Source of the DNA: Alphaproteobacteria bacterium
GTDB taxonomy: Bacteria; Pseudomonadota; Alphaproteobacteria; GCA-2746255
Direction: 5' to 3'
Assembly (NCBI GenBank): GCA_021776275.1
Contig: JAJFGH010000181.1
Coordinates: forward strand, 1 to 35,239
DNA length: 35,239 bases
The notes beneath the pieces were generated by a model. It saw only the letters and a list, made by a program, of their open reading frames with translations, had not been told where the DNA came from and made no database searches. The position numbers and the translations under genes were made by a program. Positions 1 through 10,188 of this stretch are shown piece after piece; within the stretch, counting starts at the first letter, position 1; every line of letters begins with the position of its first letter.

Positions 1-1
1 C

Positions 2-772
2 GTTCCTTTGGGCGCCCTTGTCGAGGCGGCAAAGGCGTTGGTCGCCAATGGCTACCGGGAAATCGTGCTGACCGGCGTGGATTTGACGTCTTACGGCGCC
101 GACCTTCCCGGAGGCTTGCGCCTCGGCGCCATGCTGCGGCGCTTCTTGGCCCTGGTGCCGGAATTGCCGCGGCTGCGCCTTTCCTCCATCGACGTGGCGG
201 AAGTGGACGAAGATCTGCTGCGCCTTATCGCGGACGAGCCGCGGTTGATGCCGCATCTGCATTTAAGTTTGCAATCCGGCAGCAACATGATTTTAAAGCG
301 CATGAAACGGCGCCACTGCCGCGAAGATGCGATCGCCTTTTGCGCGCGCGCGCGCGCCCTTCGCAGCGATCTGGTTTTCGGCGCCGATTTGATCGCAGGC
401 TTTCCGACGGAAACGGAAGCCATGTTTGAAGAGACGCTGGATCTGATCGCGGCCTGCGGCCTTACCTATCTGCACGTATTCCCCTATTCCGTCCGTCCGG
501 AAACGCCGGCGGCGCGCATGCCGCAAGTGCCTCTTGCCGTTCGCAAGGCGCGCGCCGCGCGCCTGCGTGCTGCGGGCGAACGCGCCGAGCGGCGTTTTCA
601 CGCGGCTTGCGTCGGCACCAAGGCAAGCCTGCTGATCGAAAAGCCGCGCCTTGGGCGCAGCGAACAATTCGCGCCCGTGCGGCTGGATGCGGATGCGCTT
701 CCCGGGACGATCGTCTCGGCGGGGATCGAACGGGTGGACGCGCAAGCCTTGTTCGGACGTCTTTCCGGATAG
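2..772 (+). CDS. mtaB: MiaB/MtaB-family tRNA methylthiotransferase, C-terminal part (5' end outside window)
   Basis: Open reading frame continues from the window edge; protein contains LTGVDLTSYGADLPGG, LRLSSID, LHLSLQSGSNMILKRMKRR, GADLIAGFPTET, HVFPYSVRPETPAARMPQ, typical of the radical-SAM methylthiotransferase family; adjacent to ftsY as is common in alphaproteobacteria. Confidence 0.9.
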   Translation, partial: VPLGALVEAAKALVANGYREIVLTGVDLTSYGADLPGGLRLGAMLRRFLALVPELPRLRLSSIDVAEVDEDLLRLIADEPRLMPHLHLSLQSGSNMILKRMKRRHCREDAIAFCARARALRSDLVFGADLIAGFPTETEAMFEETLDLIAACGLTYLHVFPYSVRPETPAARMPQVPLAVRKARAARLRAAGERAERRFHAACVGTKASLLIEKPRLGRSEQFAPVRLDADALPGTIVSAGIERVDAQALFGRLSG

Positions 773-780
773 CGAGCGGC

Positions 781-1710
781 ATGCCGGAAAAAACAGGCTG
801 GCTTCAGCGCCTTCGAAAGGGCCTAAAAAAATCCTCCGCAAAACTTGCGGACGGGATCGGCGGCATCTTTACGAACCGTTCCTTGGATGCCGCGACGCTG
901 GAGGAGCTGGAAGACCTTCTCATCGGCGCCGATCTTGGCGTGGAGGCGTCGGCCAAGCTGGCGGCCTCCCTGAAGAGCGCCCGTTTCGAAAAAGATGTGA
1001 CGCCCGAGGCGGTGCGCGAAGCGTTGGCGGAGACGATTGCGCGCCTGCTGGAACCGGTGGCGAAACCGCTTCGCCGCGATGGGGAAAAGAAGCCGTTTGT
1101 TGTCCTGGTCGTCGGCGTGAACGGCAGCGGAAAGACGACGACGATTGGAAAATTGGCCAAGCAATTTGCCGAGGAAGGCTTGCGCGTCCTTCTTGCCGCC
1201 GGCGACACGTTCCGCGCTGCGGCGGTATCCCAGCTGGAGCGTTGGGGCGAACGCGCCGGCGTGCCTGTTTATACCCAGGCGGCGGGGTCGGATGCGGCCG
1301 CCCTTGCCTATGGTGCCCTTGAACAGGCAAGGGCGGATGGGTGCGACGTCCTGCTGGTCGATACGGCGGGCCGTTTGCAGAACAAGGCGGCGTTGATGGA
1401 GGAATTGCAGAAGATCCTCCGCGTGCTGAAGAAGCAGGACCCGACGGCCCCCCACGCCACTCTTTTGGTGCTGGACGCCAATGTCGGTCAGAACGCCCAT
1501 TCCCAGGTGGAAGCCTTCCGCGAAGCGGTGGCGGTGGACGGCCTGATGGTGACGAAGCTGGACGGCACGGCGAAGGCCGGCGTCGTCGTGGCCCTGGCCG
1601 AGCGGTTCGGCCTGCCGGTGCATGCGGTGGGCGTCGGCGAAGGGCCGGAGGATTTGCAGGCCTTCGACCCGCGCGCATTTGCGCGCAACCTTTTGGGCCT
1701 CGACGGGTAA
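781..1710 (+). CDS. ftsY: Signal recognition particle receptor FtsY (NG-domain form, short N-terminus)
   Basis: GVNGSGKTTTIGKLA, AAGDTFRAAAVSQLERW, DTAGRLQNKAALMEEL, TKLDGTAKAGVVV, GVGEGPEDLQAFDPRAF; start chosen at ATG 781 (MPEKTGWLQRLRKGLKKS) rather than the ORF start at 607. Confidence 0.95.
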   Translation: MPEKTGWLQRLRKGLKKSSAKLADGIGGIFTNRSLDAATLEELEDLLIGADLGVEASAKLAASLKSARFEKDVTPEAVREALAETIARLLEPVAKPLRRDGEKKPFVVLVVGVNGSGKTTTIGKLAKQFAEEGLRVLLAAGDTFRAAAVSQLERWGERAGVPVYTQAAGSDAAALAYGALEQARADGCDVLLVDTAGRLQNKAALMEELQKILRVLKKQDPTAPHATLLVLDANVGQNAHSQVEAFREAVAVDGLMVTKLDGTAKAGVVVALAERFGLPVHAVGVGEGPEDLQAFDPRAFARNLLGLDG

Positions 1711-1725
1711 GGCCTGCGGGCCGAT

Positions 1726-1971
1726 TTAAACGACGATATCGAGAAGGCTGCCGCGCGGCAGGGTGCGGGCGTCTTCGGCCGCGCCCGGATCGAGAAAGGG
1801 TTTTGGCGGCAACGGCACGTCCGGCCCGCGGACATGCCTGGGCGCCTCGGCTGCCTTGCGGGCGGCCAATATTTGTTCCGCTGCTTGCGCGGCGGGCGGG
1901 GTTTGCGTTTTGGAAGTTGCCGGTTGCGGAGAGAGGGCTTGAAGAAGCGCCGGGATCGGCGTGACGTTCAT
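1726..1971 (-). CDS. Small hypothetical protein (81 aa, Pro/Ala-rich)
   Basis: ORF MNVTPIPALLQALSPQ...RGSLLDIVV fills the gap between convergent ftsY and the dehydrogenase gene; no recognised family. Confidence 0.45.
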   Translation of the reverse strand: MNVTPIPALLQALSPQPATSKTQTPPAAQAAEQILAARKAAEAPRHVRGPDVPLPPKPFLDPGAAEDARTLPRGSLLDIVV

Positions 1972-2032
1972 CCTGCTTTGCCTCTTGAATGCATCTAAGG
2001 CATGAGGCTAGGCACGCCCTCTTTAAAAAACG

Positions 2033-3367
2033 TTAAGGCGGGGACGCGCCGTTTTCATGGCTTACCCGCCAAATGCGATTGCCGACGTCGTCGGCAATCA
2101 GCAGGCTGCCATCGGGCAGCAGCGCAAGCCCGGCCGGGCGCCCCCAGACTTCGGCCCGCTCCGGCGTCTTTTCTTTGCCGGTGCGTTGGATGCGAAAGCC
2201 GGTCACGAACGGTTCGTACCACCCCTTCGGCCGGCCCAAAGCGAAGGGGACGCGCACGACCATGTAGCCGCGCGGCTGGGCCGCGTTCCATGAGCCGTGC
2301 AGCGCCACGAAGGCATCGCCGCGATAGGGGCTTGGGAATTGGGCGCCGCTATAAAAGACGAGGCCCAAGGGGCTCGAATGGGCACGGAAAAGAAGGTCCG
2401 GAATTTTGGTTGCGGCCGCTCGCTCGGGCGCAAGTTCGGCGAAGCGGGGCTGGGGCGTCGGCCCCAGATAGGCATAGGGCCAGCCATAGAATTCGCCCTG
2501 GCGAAGGCGGGTAAAAAAGTCCGGGACCAGATCGTCCCCCATGCCATCGCGTTCGTTGACGACCGTATAAAGGTCTTCCGTGCCTGGGTAGAAGGCGAGG
2601 CCAACGGGATTGCGAAGGCCGGTGGCAAAGGGCGCGCCGGTGCCGCCGGCGATCGGAAATTCCAGCACCGTTCCATGGGGGGCGGGCTCGACCGCCAGAT
2701 TGCCGCGCGAGCCGACGGCGACGTAAAGGCGCGTGCCGTCCGGATGCAGCGCCACATTGCGGGTCCAATGGCCGCCCGTCCGCCCCAAGGCGCCCGGCGG
2801 TGTCAGCGGTTCGGCGACGCCTTTTGTCGCGCCCGGCCTATGCGGCACCCGCCACACCCGTGCCGTGTCGGCGACGTAAAGGACGCCGTCGCGAAAGGCG
2901 AGGCCGTGTGGCCGCGCAAGCCCTTCCAGGTAAACATGCACGCTTTCCGCGTGCCCGTCGCCGTCGCCGTCGCGCAGCAAGGTAACCCGGCCGGCGTTCG
3001 ATTCCGCCAAGAACACATCGCCCATCGGCGTCACGCAAAGTTCGCGCGCGTGGGTCAGGCCCTCGGCAAATAGATGGACCGAAAACCCATCCGGCACGTT
3101 GGGTTTTGCGCCCGGCGGCCTCGGCACCACGCGCGGGCCGTTGCGGACGCTTGGGCTTGCATAAGGGGCCGGCAGGCTTTCGCGGTCGACGCGGATGCGC
3201 TCGCCAATCTCTGCCGCCGCGCCCGGCGCGATGCCGCCGGTCATGGTCAGCCATGCCATGGCCAGCCATGCGGCAAGAAGCAGGCCCCATGGGTATCGCC
3301 GGGTTTGCAAGACGCCAAGGATCGGAGGCACTCCTGTTTTGCGGGTATCCCCAGAAATATTAACCAT
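2033..3367 (-). CDS. PQQ-dependent sugar dehydrogenase / L-sorbosone dehydrogenase-like beta-propeller protein, probably exported
   Basis: N-terminal hydrophobic segment (WGLLLAAWLAMAWLTMTGGIAPGAAA) then PDGFSVHLFAEGLTHARELCVTPMGDVFLAESNAGRVTLLRD..., GLRNPVGLAFYPGT, NERDGMGDDLVPDFF, RYNY-like propeller blades, ADDVGNRIWRVS. Start taken at ATG 3367 (MVNISGDTRKTG); the upstream part of the ORF runs into the divergent gene. Confidence 0.85.
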   Translation of the reverse strand: MVNISGDTRKTGVPPILGVLQTRRYPWGLLLAAWLAMAWLTMTGGIAPGAAAEIGERIRVDRESLPAPYASPSVRNGPRVVPRPPGAKPNVPDGFSVHLFAEGLTHARELCVTPMGDVFLAESNAGRVTLLRDGDGDGHAESVHVYLEGLARPHGLAFRDGVLYVADTARVWRVPHRPGATKGVAEPLTPPGALGRTGGHWTRNVALHPDGTRLYVAVGSRGNLAVEPAPHGTVLEFPIAGGTGAPFATGLRNPVGLAFYPGTEDLYTVVNERDGMGDDLVPDFFTRLRQGEFYGWPYAYLGPTPQPRFAELAPERAAATKIPDLLFRAHSSPLGLVFYSGAQFPSPYRGDAFVALHGSWNAAQPRGYMVVRVPFALGRPKGWYEPFVTGFRIQRTGKEKTPERAEVWGRPAGLALLPDGSLLIADDVGNRIWRVSHENGASPP

Positions 3368-3554
3368 GTTTTGAAAGGGTTTCAGCCCTGTTTTCCGGGA
3401 TTTTTCGCGGGCCCGATGGGCCCGGGTTAAGGATTGGGCAACTATCCCACGGGTAGGATGCGCCGCCGAAGCAACGTTTGGGCGCAACCGAAATGGGGGC
3501 AGACGCGCGCAAAACCCGGTGCCAGGCGGCGGGGCTTGTTCGTACGGAATTGGG

Positions 3555-4703
3555 ATGCGGAAGATGGGCGATAAGGAGATCGAGCAGCTACTCAATCTGG
3601 CACGGGATAAATCCGATGCCGGAAGAGAGCGCTTGATCAACACGGTCAGCGATCTTTTCGAGGAAGGGGCGAGCACGCTCAGCGAGCGCGAGCACGCGCT
3701 CATGACGGACATCCTCAATCAGCTGGTCCGCGAAGTGGAGATGGTCGTCCGCCGCCACCTTGCCGAACGCATGTCCGTTCTGGTGAACGCGCCGCGCGAA
3801 TTGGTCCTGACCCTTGCCAATGACGAGGTTGACGTTGCGCGCCACGTTCTTTTGAAGAGCGAGCTTCTTCACGACATCGATCTCATCGAAATTATCCAGC
3901 ATCGTACGATGGGGCATCAGCTTGCCATCGCCATGCGAAAAGATGTCAGCGAACCGGTTTCCGATGCCCTTGTCGAAACCGAAAACGTCGATGTCATTAA
4001 AGCGCTTCTCGAAAATATCGATGCAAAAATTTCAAAAGGCACGCGCGAATACCTTGTCGAGCAATCGAAGCAAAAAAACACGTATCAAGAACCGCTTATC
4101 CGGCGGCAGGATCTTGGGCCGGAGCTTGCCGAGAAAATGTATTGGTGGGTGTCCGCGGCGCTCCGAAAGGAAATTGCCGCCAATTTCGATATCGACGCTG
4201 CCGAGCTCGACGATCAAATCGAAGCATCGGTCCAAGACATTATGGAAGCGGAAGATGGCGTCGTACCGAAGGCGAAAAGGAAATCGGATTCGGCGGAGCA
4301 TCTCGCAAAAGATGTCGACGTTACGCCGGAGCTTCTGGTTCGCGTGCTACGCCAGGGGGAAGTCACGCTCTTTGCGGCGCTGTTTGCAAAATACACCGGA
4401 CTTTCCGGCAAGCTGGTGCGGCGCCTTCTGTTCGAGCCAGGCGGCGAGGGGATGGCAATTGCCTGCAAGGCAAAAAACCTTCCCAAACAGAGCTTTGCAT
4501 CGATTTTTTTGTTGAGCCGCAAGGCCAGGCCGGGGGACAATGCCATGGACCCTGGGGAGCTTTCGCGCATTCTTGCCTTTTACGAGCGGATCGATGCGGA
4601 GGCAGCTCTCGGCGTCACCACCCAATGGCAGCGTGACCCGGAATATCTTTATGCTATAAAGCGGCTCGATCGAGCCAAGGACGACACCAAAAAAAACGAA
4701 TAA
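3555..4703 (+). CDS. DUF2336 domain-containing protein
   Basis: LLNLARDKSDAGRERLINTVSDLFEEGASTLSEREHALMTDILNQLVREVEMVVRRHLAERM...LANDEVDVARHVLLKSELLHDIDLIEIIQ, characteristic of DUF2336 proteins of alphaproteobacteria. Start could also be ATG 3564. Confidence 0.85.
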   Translation: MRKMGDKEIEQLLNLARDKSDAGRERLINTVSDLFEEGASTLSEREHALMTDILNQLVREVEMVVRRHLAERMSVLVNAPRELVLTLANDEVDVARHVLLKSELLHDIDLIEIIQHRTMGHQLAIAMRKDVSEPVSDALVETENVDVIKALLENIDAKISKGTREYLVEQSKQKNTYQEPLIRRQDLGPELAEKMYWWVSAALRKEIAANFDIDAAELDDQIEASVQDIMEAEDGVVPKAKRKSDSAEHLAKDVDVTPELLVRVLRQGEVTLFAALFAKYTGLSGKLVRRLLFEPGGEGMAIACKAKNLPKQSFASIFLLSRKARPGDNAMDPGELSRILAFYERIDAEAALGVTTQWQRDPEYLYAIKRLDRAKDDTKKNE

Positions 4704-4756
4704 GCGGACGACCGACGCGTTTTGCAAGGATCGTCTGACGGGGGCATCTGAGGATC

Positions 4757-6712
4757 TTGCAAGGCAAAGACGCAAAACCCTCCCATCTTCGCGCCATCGA
4801 CACGCTTTCGAAGGAGCAGGCACCTTCGCAAGCGCTGGAAGCGATTCGCTCAGAGATGGGGGCTTCCTTTTTGGAATCGACCCACCCCGTTTATATGGCG
4901 GATCTCGAGGGCGGCCTTCTTTATGCAAACGAAGCTTTCGATAATTTGTGCCGCGGCGAGGATGGCAGCGCAACGGTAGCGCCGCCGTTTTCGCTTCGGG
5001 AAATTGCCGAGGCCGTTGCGCGTGACGAGCAGGTCTTTCATCACAATTTTTCGCTTCGCCGTGGCGCGCATAGCACGGCGTTCCATTCGCGGCATTTCCC
5101 GGTGCGCGACGCCGATGGCAAGCTTGCCGCCATCGCCGGCGTTGTGCAAAGCGCGGATTACAGCGCCGGCCTTCGCAAACAAGTCACGCAAGAGCGTGAA
5201 CGTTTCGAAGATCTCGCCCGGCTTGTGTCGGACTGGCTTTGGGAAACGGACGCGCATTTTAATTTCACCTATGCTTCTTCCCGCGTGTTTGACCTGATCG
5301 GTGTGTTGCCGCGCGAGCTGGAGGGGCAAAATCTTTTCACGTTCGGACGGTTTAAATCGACCGGCGGAGACATAGACCGGCCGGGACGGGACATGCGCTC
5401 GCCCTTCCGGGAGGAGCTTTACGAGGTCGGCCTTCCAGAGGGCGGCACGCGGACCTTCCGTTTAAGCGGCCTTCCCATTTTCGACGATGAGAACGACAAG
5501 TTCTGCGGCTATCGCGGAACGGCGAAAGACGTCACAAACGAAACCCTGGCCTGGTCCCGTGCGATCGAATCCCGGATTCAACTGGTCGAGGCCATCGAGC
5601 ACATTCAAGACGGGTTCGTTATTTTTGACGCGGAACAAAAAGTTGTTCTTTGCAATTCGCGCTTTCGGAAAGATTTCCTGGAAGGAACGCCGCTTGCCGA
5701 GGCCAGCGCGACGCTCGAAGATATCTTGCGCGCGAATGTCAAAGCGAAGCGCATTGTCGTTCCGAACCAGGATTTGGCCTGGCTCACGGGCCAAATGCAG
5801 GTGTTGCGCCAGGAGGGCGGTTTCCTCGAATTGGAATTGCGCGGCGGCACCTGGGTGAAATTTTCCCTTCAGGGCATCGTGGATGGCGGCTGGATCGGTT
5901 TCTTTGCCGATATCTCAGGTCTGAAAGAGCGCGAGGCGGTCTTGCAGGCTGCGAAGGAGGCTGCCGAGGCAGCCAGCCAGACGAAATCGGAATTTCTTGC
6001 CAATATGAGCCACGAATTGCGCACGCCCTTGAATGCGGTAATCGGCTTTTCCGAAGTGATGCACCGTGAATTGATGGGGCCGCTTGGGAGCGACGGCTAT
6101 CGCGGTTACGCGAAGGATATCCTGGATAGTTCGCGGCACCTTCTTGGGATCATCAACAACATTCTTGACGTTTCAAAGGCCGAGGCCGGCGGCCTTGAGG
6201 TCGAGGATCAATTGCTGGACGTCTATCAGACGACGGAGGCGGCCCTTCGCGTCGTGCGAAAGAAAGCGAAGGACAGCGACGTCAAGCTTGTCAGCAACGT
6301 TGCCTCCGACCTTCCGCGGTTTCGTGGCGACGGCACGAAACTAAAACAAATTCTTCTAAATCTTCTGGCCAACGCCATCAAATTCACGCCGGAAGGCGGA
6401 CGGGTCGACGTTTTGGTTGCGCGCGGCGCAAGCGGCGGGCTTGAGATCACGGTGAAGGACAGCGGCATTGGGATCGCACCGGGGGACCTTCCCAAGGTGT
6501 TGGCGCCCTTCGGCCAGGTCGACAGCTCGATCAGCCGGCGTTATCCGGGAACGGGCCTCGGCCTGCCGCTTACAAAGAAGCTTGTCGAGCTGCATGGCGG
6601 CAGGCTCGATCTTTCCAGTGTGCTGGATCAGGGGACGACGGTGACGGTGTGGTTCCCGCCGGAGCGTTTCGAATCCCCGGACACGCCGCCGCCGCCGGCA
6701 AACGCGATTTAG
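4757..6712 (+). CDS. PAS-domain sensor histidine kinase (apparently three PAS-like regions, HisKA + HATPase)
   Basis: H-box FLANMSHELRTPLNAVIGFSEVM; N-box QILLNLLANAIKFTPEGG; G boxes DSGIGIAPGDLPKVLAPF and GTGLGLPLTKKLVELHGG; upstream PAS-like segments; no receiver domain and no obvious TM helices. Confidence 0.93.
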   Translation: MQGKDAKPSHLRAIDTLSKEQAPSQALEAIRSEMGASFLESTHPVYMADLEGGLLYANEAFDNLCRGEDGSATVAPPFSLREIAEAVARDEQVFHHNFSLRRGAHSTAFHSRHFPVRDADGKLAAIAGVVQSADYSAGLRKQVTQERERFEDLARLVSDWLWETDAHFNFTYASSRVFDLIGVLPRELEGQNLFTFGRFKSTGGDIDRPGRDMRSPFREELYEVGLPEGGTRTFRLSGLPIFDDENDKFCGYRGTAKDVTNETLAWSRAIESRIQLVEAIEHIQDGFVIFDAEQKVVLCNSRFRKDFLEGTPLAEASATLEDILRANVKAKRIVVPNQDLAWLTGQMQVLRQEGGFLELELRGGTWVKFSLQGIVDGGWIGFFADISGLKEREAVLQAAKEAAEAASQTKSEFLANMSHELRTPLNAVIGFSEVMHRELMGPLGSDGYRGYAKDILDSSRHLLGIINNILDVSKAEAGGLEVEDQLLDVYQTTEAALRVVRKKAKDSDVKLVSNVASDLPRFRGDGTKLKQILLNLLANAIKFTPEGGRVDVLVARGASGGLEITVKDSGIGIAPGDLPKVLAPFGQVDSSISRRYPGTGLGLPLTKKLVELHGGRLDLSSVLDQGTTVTVWFPPERFESPDTPPPPANAI

Positions 6713-7911
6713 CCCAGGGCGGTCACGCCTGGCAGGGCCTTGCCGCCAAGCCAGTCCAGAAACGCACCGCCGGCCGTCGAAAGGTAGGAAAAATCGTCCG
6801 CGATGCCAGCCCGGTGCAGGGCGGCAATCGTGTCGCCGCCACCGCCGACGGAAATGAGCTTCCCATCCCGTGTACGTTCAGCCGCGATTTTTGCCACGGC
6901 CACCGTTCCCGCATCGAAAGGCGGCGTTTCGAACGCCCCCAGCGGTCCGTTCCAGACCAGCGTTTGCGAAGCCTGCAGATTTTCTGAAAGAAGCGCCACC
7001 GTCTCCGGCCCCACATCGAGGATCATCCCGCTCTTCGGTACGGCCGATACGCGTTTGATCTCGGTGGCAATGCCTTCTTTTAATTCGGACGCGACCACGA
7101 CGTCTTTTGGAAGCAGCACGCCGCAGCCGTTTTCCTTTGCCTGTGCAAGGATGGCTTTTGCCGTTTGCACCATCTCCGGCTCGGCGAGGGATTTTCCGAT
7201 TTCCAATCCTTGTGCAAGCAGAAACGTGTTGGCCATGGCGCCGCCGATGGCAAGCGCGTCCATCCTGGCGGCGAGGTGATGGAGAATATCGAGCTTGGTG
7301 GAAATTTTTGCGCCGCCAATGATGGCAACAATCGGCCGCGCCGGCGTTCCCAGCATGGCCTCAAGGGTTGAAAGTTCGTGTTCAAGCAGCGGCCCGGCGG
7401 CGGCGGGAAGTTTTTTTGCAAGGCCTGCGACCGAGGCATGAGCCCGGTGCGAACACGCAAAGGCGTCGTTGACGTAAAGATCTCCAAGCGCCGCCAGCGC
7501 GGAAGCAAAGGCGGCATCGTTTTTTTCCTCGCCCAGGTGGAAGCGAAGGTTTTCAAGCAGGGCGATGTCGCCAGGTTTCAGCGTGGCGACAACGCGCGCC
7601 GCTTTCTCGCCGATGCAATCTTCGGCGAAGGCAACGCTTTTGGGTTTCAGCATGGCTTCAAGCGGCTCGACGACGGCGCGAAGCGAAAGGTCCGCTGTCG
7701 CCTTTCCCTTTGGCCGTCCCAGATGGGAGAGCAAGATCACCTTGGCGTTCCGCTCGGAAAGGGCGCGGATCGTTGGCAGGACGCGGGCGATGCGCTGGGT
7801 GTCGGTGACGCGCCCATTTTTAAGGGGCACGTTGAAATCGACGCGAACGAGGACGCGTTTCCCGTTCACGTCAAAATCGGCCAGCGTTTGAAAAGGCGGC
7901 TTGGTTGCCAT
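6709..7911 (-). CDS. pgk: Phosphoglycerate kinase
   Basis: GKRVLVRVDFNVPLKNGRVTDTQRIARVLPTI, LLSHLGRPKG, LLENLRFHLGEEKND, GGAKISTKLDIL, NGPLGAFE, GGGDTIAAL; start at MATKPPFQTLADF (7911). Confidence 0.97.
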   Translation of the reverse strand: MATKPPFQTLADFDVNGKRVLVRVDFNVPLKNGRVTDTQRIARVLPTIRALSERNAKVILLSHLGRPKGKATADLSLRAVVEPLEAMLKPKSVAFAEDCIGEKAARVVATLKPGDIALLENLRFHLGEEKNDAAFASALAALGDLYVNDAFACSHRAHASVAGLAKKLPAAAGPLLEHELSTLEAMLGTPARPIVAIIGGAKISTKLDILHHLAARMDALAIGGAMANTFLLAQGLEIGKSLAEPEMVQTAKAILAQAKENGCGVLLPKDVVVASELKEGIATEIKRVSAVPKSGMILDVGPETVALLSENLQASQTLVWNGPLGAFETPPFDAGTVAVAKIAAERTRDGKLISVGGGGDTIAALHRAGIADDFSYLSTAGGAFLDWLGGKALPGVTALG

Positions 7912-7921
7912 GGGGCGCGGC

Positions 7922-10000
7922 TTAGGCGAGCCGCCGGCGAACGGCGTCGACGACCGCCTCCGGGGTAATGTTGAAATGCTGGTAAAGCGTTTTGCCGGGT
8001 GCGGACGCGCCAAAACCGGTCATGCCGATAAAGATGCCGTCCAAACCGAGATAGCGCTCCCAACCCATGGAAATGGCTGCTTCGATGCCGACGCGAAGGG
8101 TGTTCGATCCTAAGACTTCCTCGCGGTAGGCGGCGTTTTGCGCGTCGAAAAGTTCCCAGCAGGGCATGGATACAACGCGGGCCGGCAGGCCTTCCTTCGC
8201 CAGCGCTTCGCGGGCCGCAAGGGCGATGGCAATCTCGGACCCGGTTGCGATCAGCGTCACCTTCGCGTCCCCTTCCGAGGGCGCCAGCACGTAGCCGCCC
8301 TTTGCCGAAAGATTTTCCGGCGCGTCTTTCGTGCGCACCAGCGCCAGCCCCTGGCGGGTGAGGGCAAGAACGGATGGGCGGTCCCGCATGGCAATGGCCT
8401 GTTCCCAGCACTCCGCCGTTTCGACCGCGTCCGCCGGGCGAAAAACGCAAAGATTTGGAATGGCGCGGAGCGCGGCCAGATGTTCAACCGGTTGATGGGT
8501 CGGGCCGTCCTCGCCGACGCCGATCGAATCATGGGTCATCACATAGATGACGCCCTGTCCCATCAGCGCGGAAAGCCGTATCGCCGGCCGGCAGTAATCC
8601 GTGAAGACCAGAAAGGTGCCGCCATAGGGAAGGGCGCCGCCATGCAGGCAAAGGCCGTTCATGGCGGCGGCCATCGCGTGCTCGCGCACGCCGTAATAAA
8701 GATAATTGCCGCCGTAATCGTCATGGGTGATCGGCCGTTGGCCGGGCGTCTTCGTGTTGTTCGAGCCCGTCAAATCGGCGGAGCCGCCGACCAGTTCGGG
8801 CAAGGCCGGTACCAGCACCTCCAGCGCTTTTTCGGAGGCCTTGCGCGTGGCAAGGGTGGGCGCTTCGGCGATGAAGGTCTTTTTCAGACGCGCAAGCGCA
8901 TCCTGCCAGCCCTGGGGCAGGCGCTTTTCGAGAACGCGCGTGAATTCTTCCCGGGCGGGCGCGGCCAAATGGTCGCGCCGCGCTTCCCAGGCTTTGCGCG
9001 TTTCCGCGCCTCGCGCCCCGATTTCCCGCCAGGCGGATTGTATGCGTTCCGGAACGACGAAGGGGTCGGCGTCCCAGCCAAGCGCCTTTCGTGTCCCGGC
9101 AATTTCGTCGGCACCGAGGGCGGCGCCATGGGTTGCGGACGTGCCTGCCTTTGTCGGTGCGCCATAGCCGATGGTAGTGCGGCAGGCGATGAGCGAAGGC
9201 GTCTCCGATGTTTGTGCTTCGGTGATTGCCTGAAAAATGGCGTCCGGATCGTGGCCGTCGACGCGGGTGGTTGCCCAGCCGGCCGCCGCGAAACGCTGCA
9301 AGGGGTCGTCGGAAACCGTCAGGGACGTTGGCCCATCGATGGAGATGCCGTTGTCGTCGAAAAGCACGACAAGCTTGCGAAGCCGCAAATGGCCGGCAAG
9401 GGAGATCGCTTCATGGCTGATGCCTTCCATCAGGCAGCCGTCGCCGGCGAGAACGTAAGTGCGATGGTCGACGACGTCGTCGCCGAAGCGTGCCGCCAGA
9501 TGCCGCTCGGCAATCGCCATGCCGACGGCGTTCGCCAGGCCTTGACCCAGGGGCCCGGTCGTCGTCTCGATGCCCTTCGTATGGCCATATTCCGGGTGGC
9601 CGGGGGTGCGGCTGCCGAGCTGGCGGAAACGCTCCAGCTCTTCGATCGGCATGTCGGCATAGCCGGTCAGATGCAAAAGCGCGTAGAGCAGCATCGAGCC
9701 ATGCCCGGCCGAAAGCACGAGGCGATCGCGGTCGGGCCAATCCGGCGCGGCAGCATCGAATTTCAGAAAATGGCGCACCAGCACGGTTGCCACATCCGCC
9801 ATGCCCATGGGCATGCCGGGGTGGCCGGATTGCGCGTTTTCCACGGCGTCCATCGCCAGGGCGCGGATCGTGTTGGCCAAATCCCGGTGGGACGGTGCCG
9901 TTTGGGGCGCTTGGCTGGGGTCAGGGGTGGTTGGGTTCACGGCAATCGCGGCACTTTGTTTTTGGGTCGGGTTTCGGCCAGGGTCCGGACGGACGGGCAA
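7922..10000 (-). CDS. tkt: Transketolase
   Basis: [100 protein letters not shown]. The ORF start at 10000 is a TTG; a GTG at 9940 is an alternative start. Confidence 0.96.
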   Translation of the reverse strand: MPVRPDPGRNPTQKQSAAIAVNPTTPDPSQAPQTAPSHRDLANTIRALAMDAVENAQSGHPGMPMGMADVATVLVRHFLKFDAAAPDWPDRDRLVLSAGHGSMLLYALLHLTGYADMPIEELERFRQLGSRTPGHPEYGHTKGIETTTGPLGQGLANAVGMAIAERHLAARFGDDVVDHRTYVLAGDGCLMEGISHEAISLAGHLRLRKLVVLFDDNGISIDGPTSLTVSDDPLQRFAAAGWATTRVDGHDPDAIFQAITEAQTSETPSLIACRTTIGYGAPTKAGTSATHGAALGADEIAGTRKALGWDADPFVVPERIQSAWREIGARGAETRKAWEARRDHLAAPAREEFTRVLEKRLPQGWQDALARLKKTFIAEAPTLATRKASEKALEVLVPALPELVGGSADLTGSNNTKTPGQRPITHDDYGGNYLYYGVREHAMAAAMNGLCLHGGALPYGGTFLVFTDYCRPAIRLSALMGQGVIYVMTHDSIGVGEDGPTHQPVEHLAALRAIPNLCVFRPADAVETAECWEQAIAMRDRPSVLALTRQGLALVRTKDAPENLSAKGGYVLAPSEGDAKVTLIATGSEIAIALAAREALAKEGLPARVVSMPCWELFDAQNAAYREEVLGSNTLRVGIEAAISMGWERYLGLDGIFIGMTGFGASAPGKTLYQHFNITPEAVVDAVRRRLA

Positions 10001-10188
10001 GCCAAAGACGATGAAACGTCTATAGCAGATCGCGCCGCCAGGTGGGAGGGACCTTTTTTTGCGAGGCGCGCTTTTCCGAAAAAAGGTTGTGCGAGGGAGG
10101 CAGGCTTCGGGTTTGATCCCGCCGGAACCATGGGCTATGCCAAAGGGCCGGTCCGGGCGGCGGGCACGGCCTGGTTAAAGGGGACCCC

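Noticed and set aside
7616-7634. Possible fourth copy of the CTTCGGCGAAGGC palindrome
   Set aside because: Only the core matches and it lies inside conserved pgk coding sequence (FAEDCIG); likely coincidental in GC-rich DNA.
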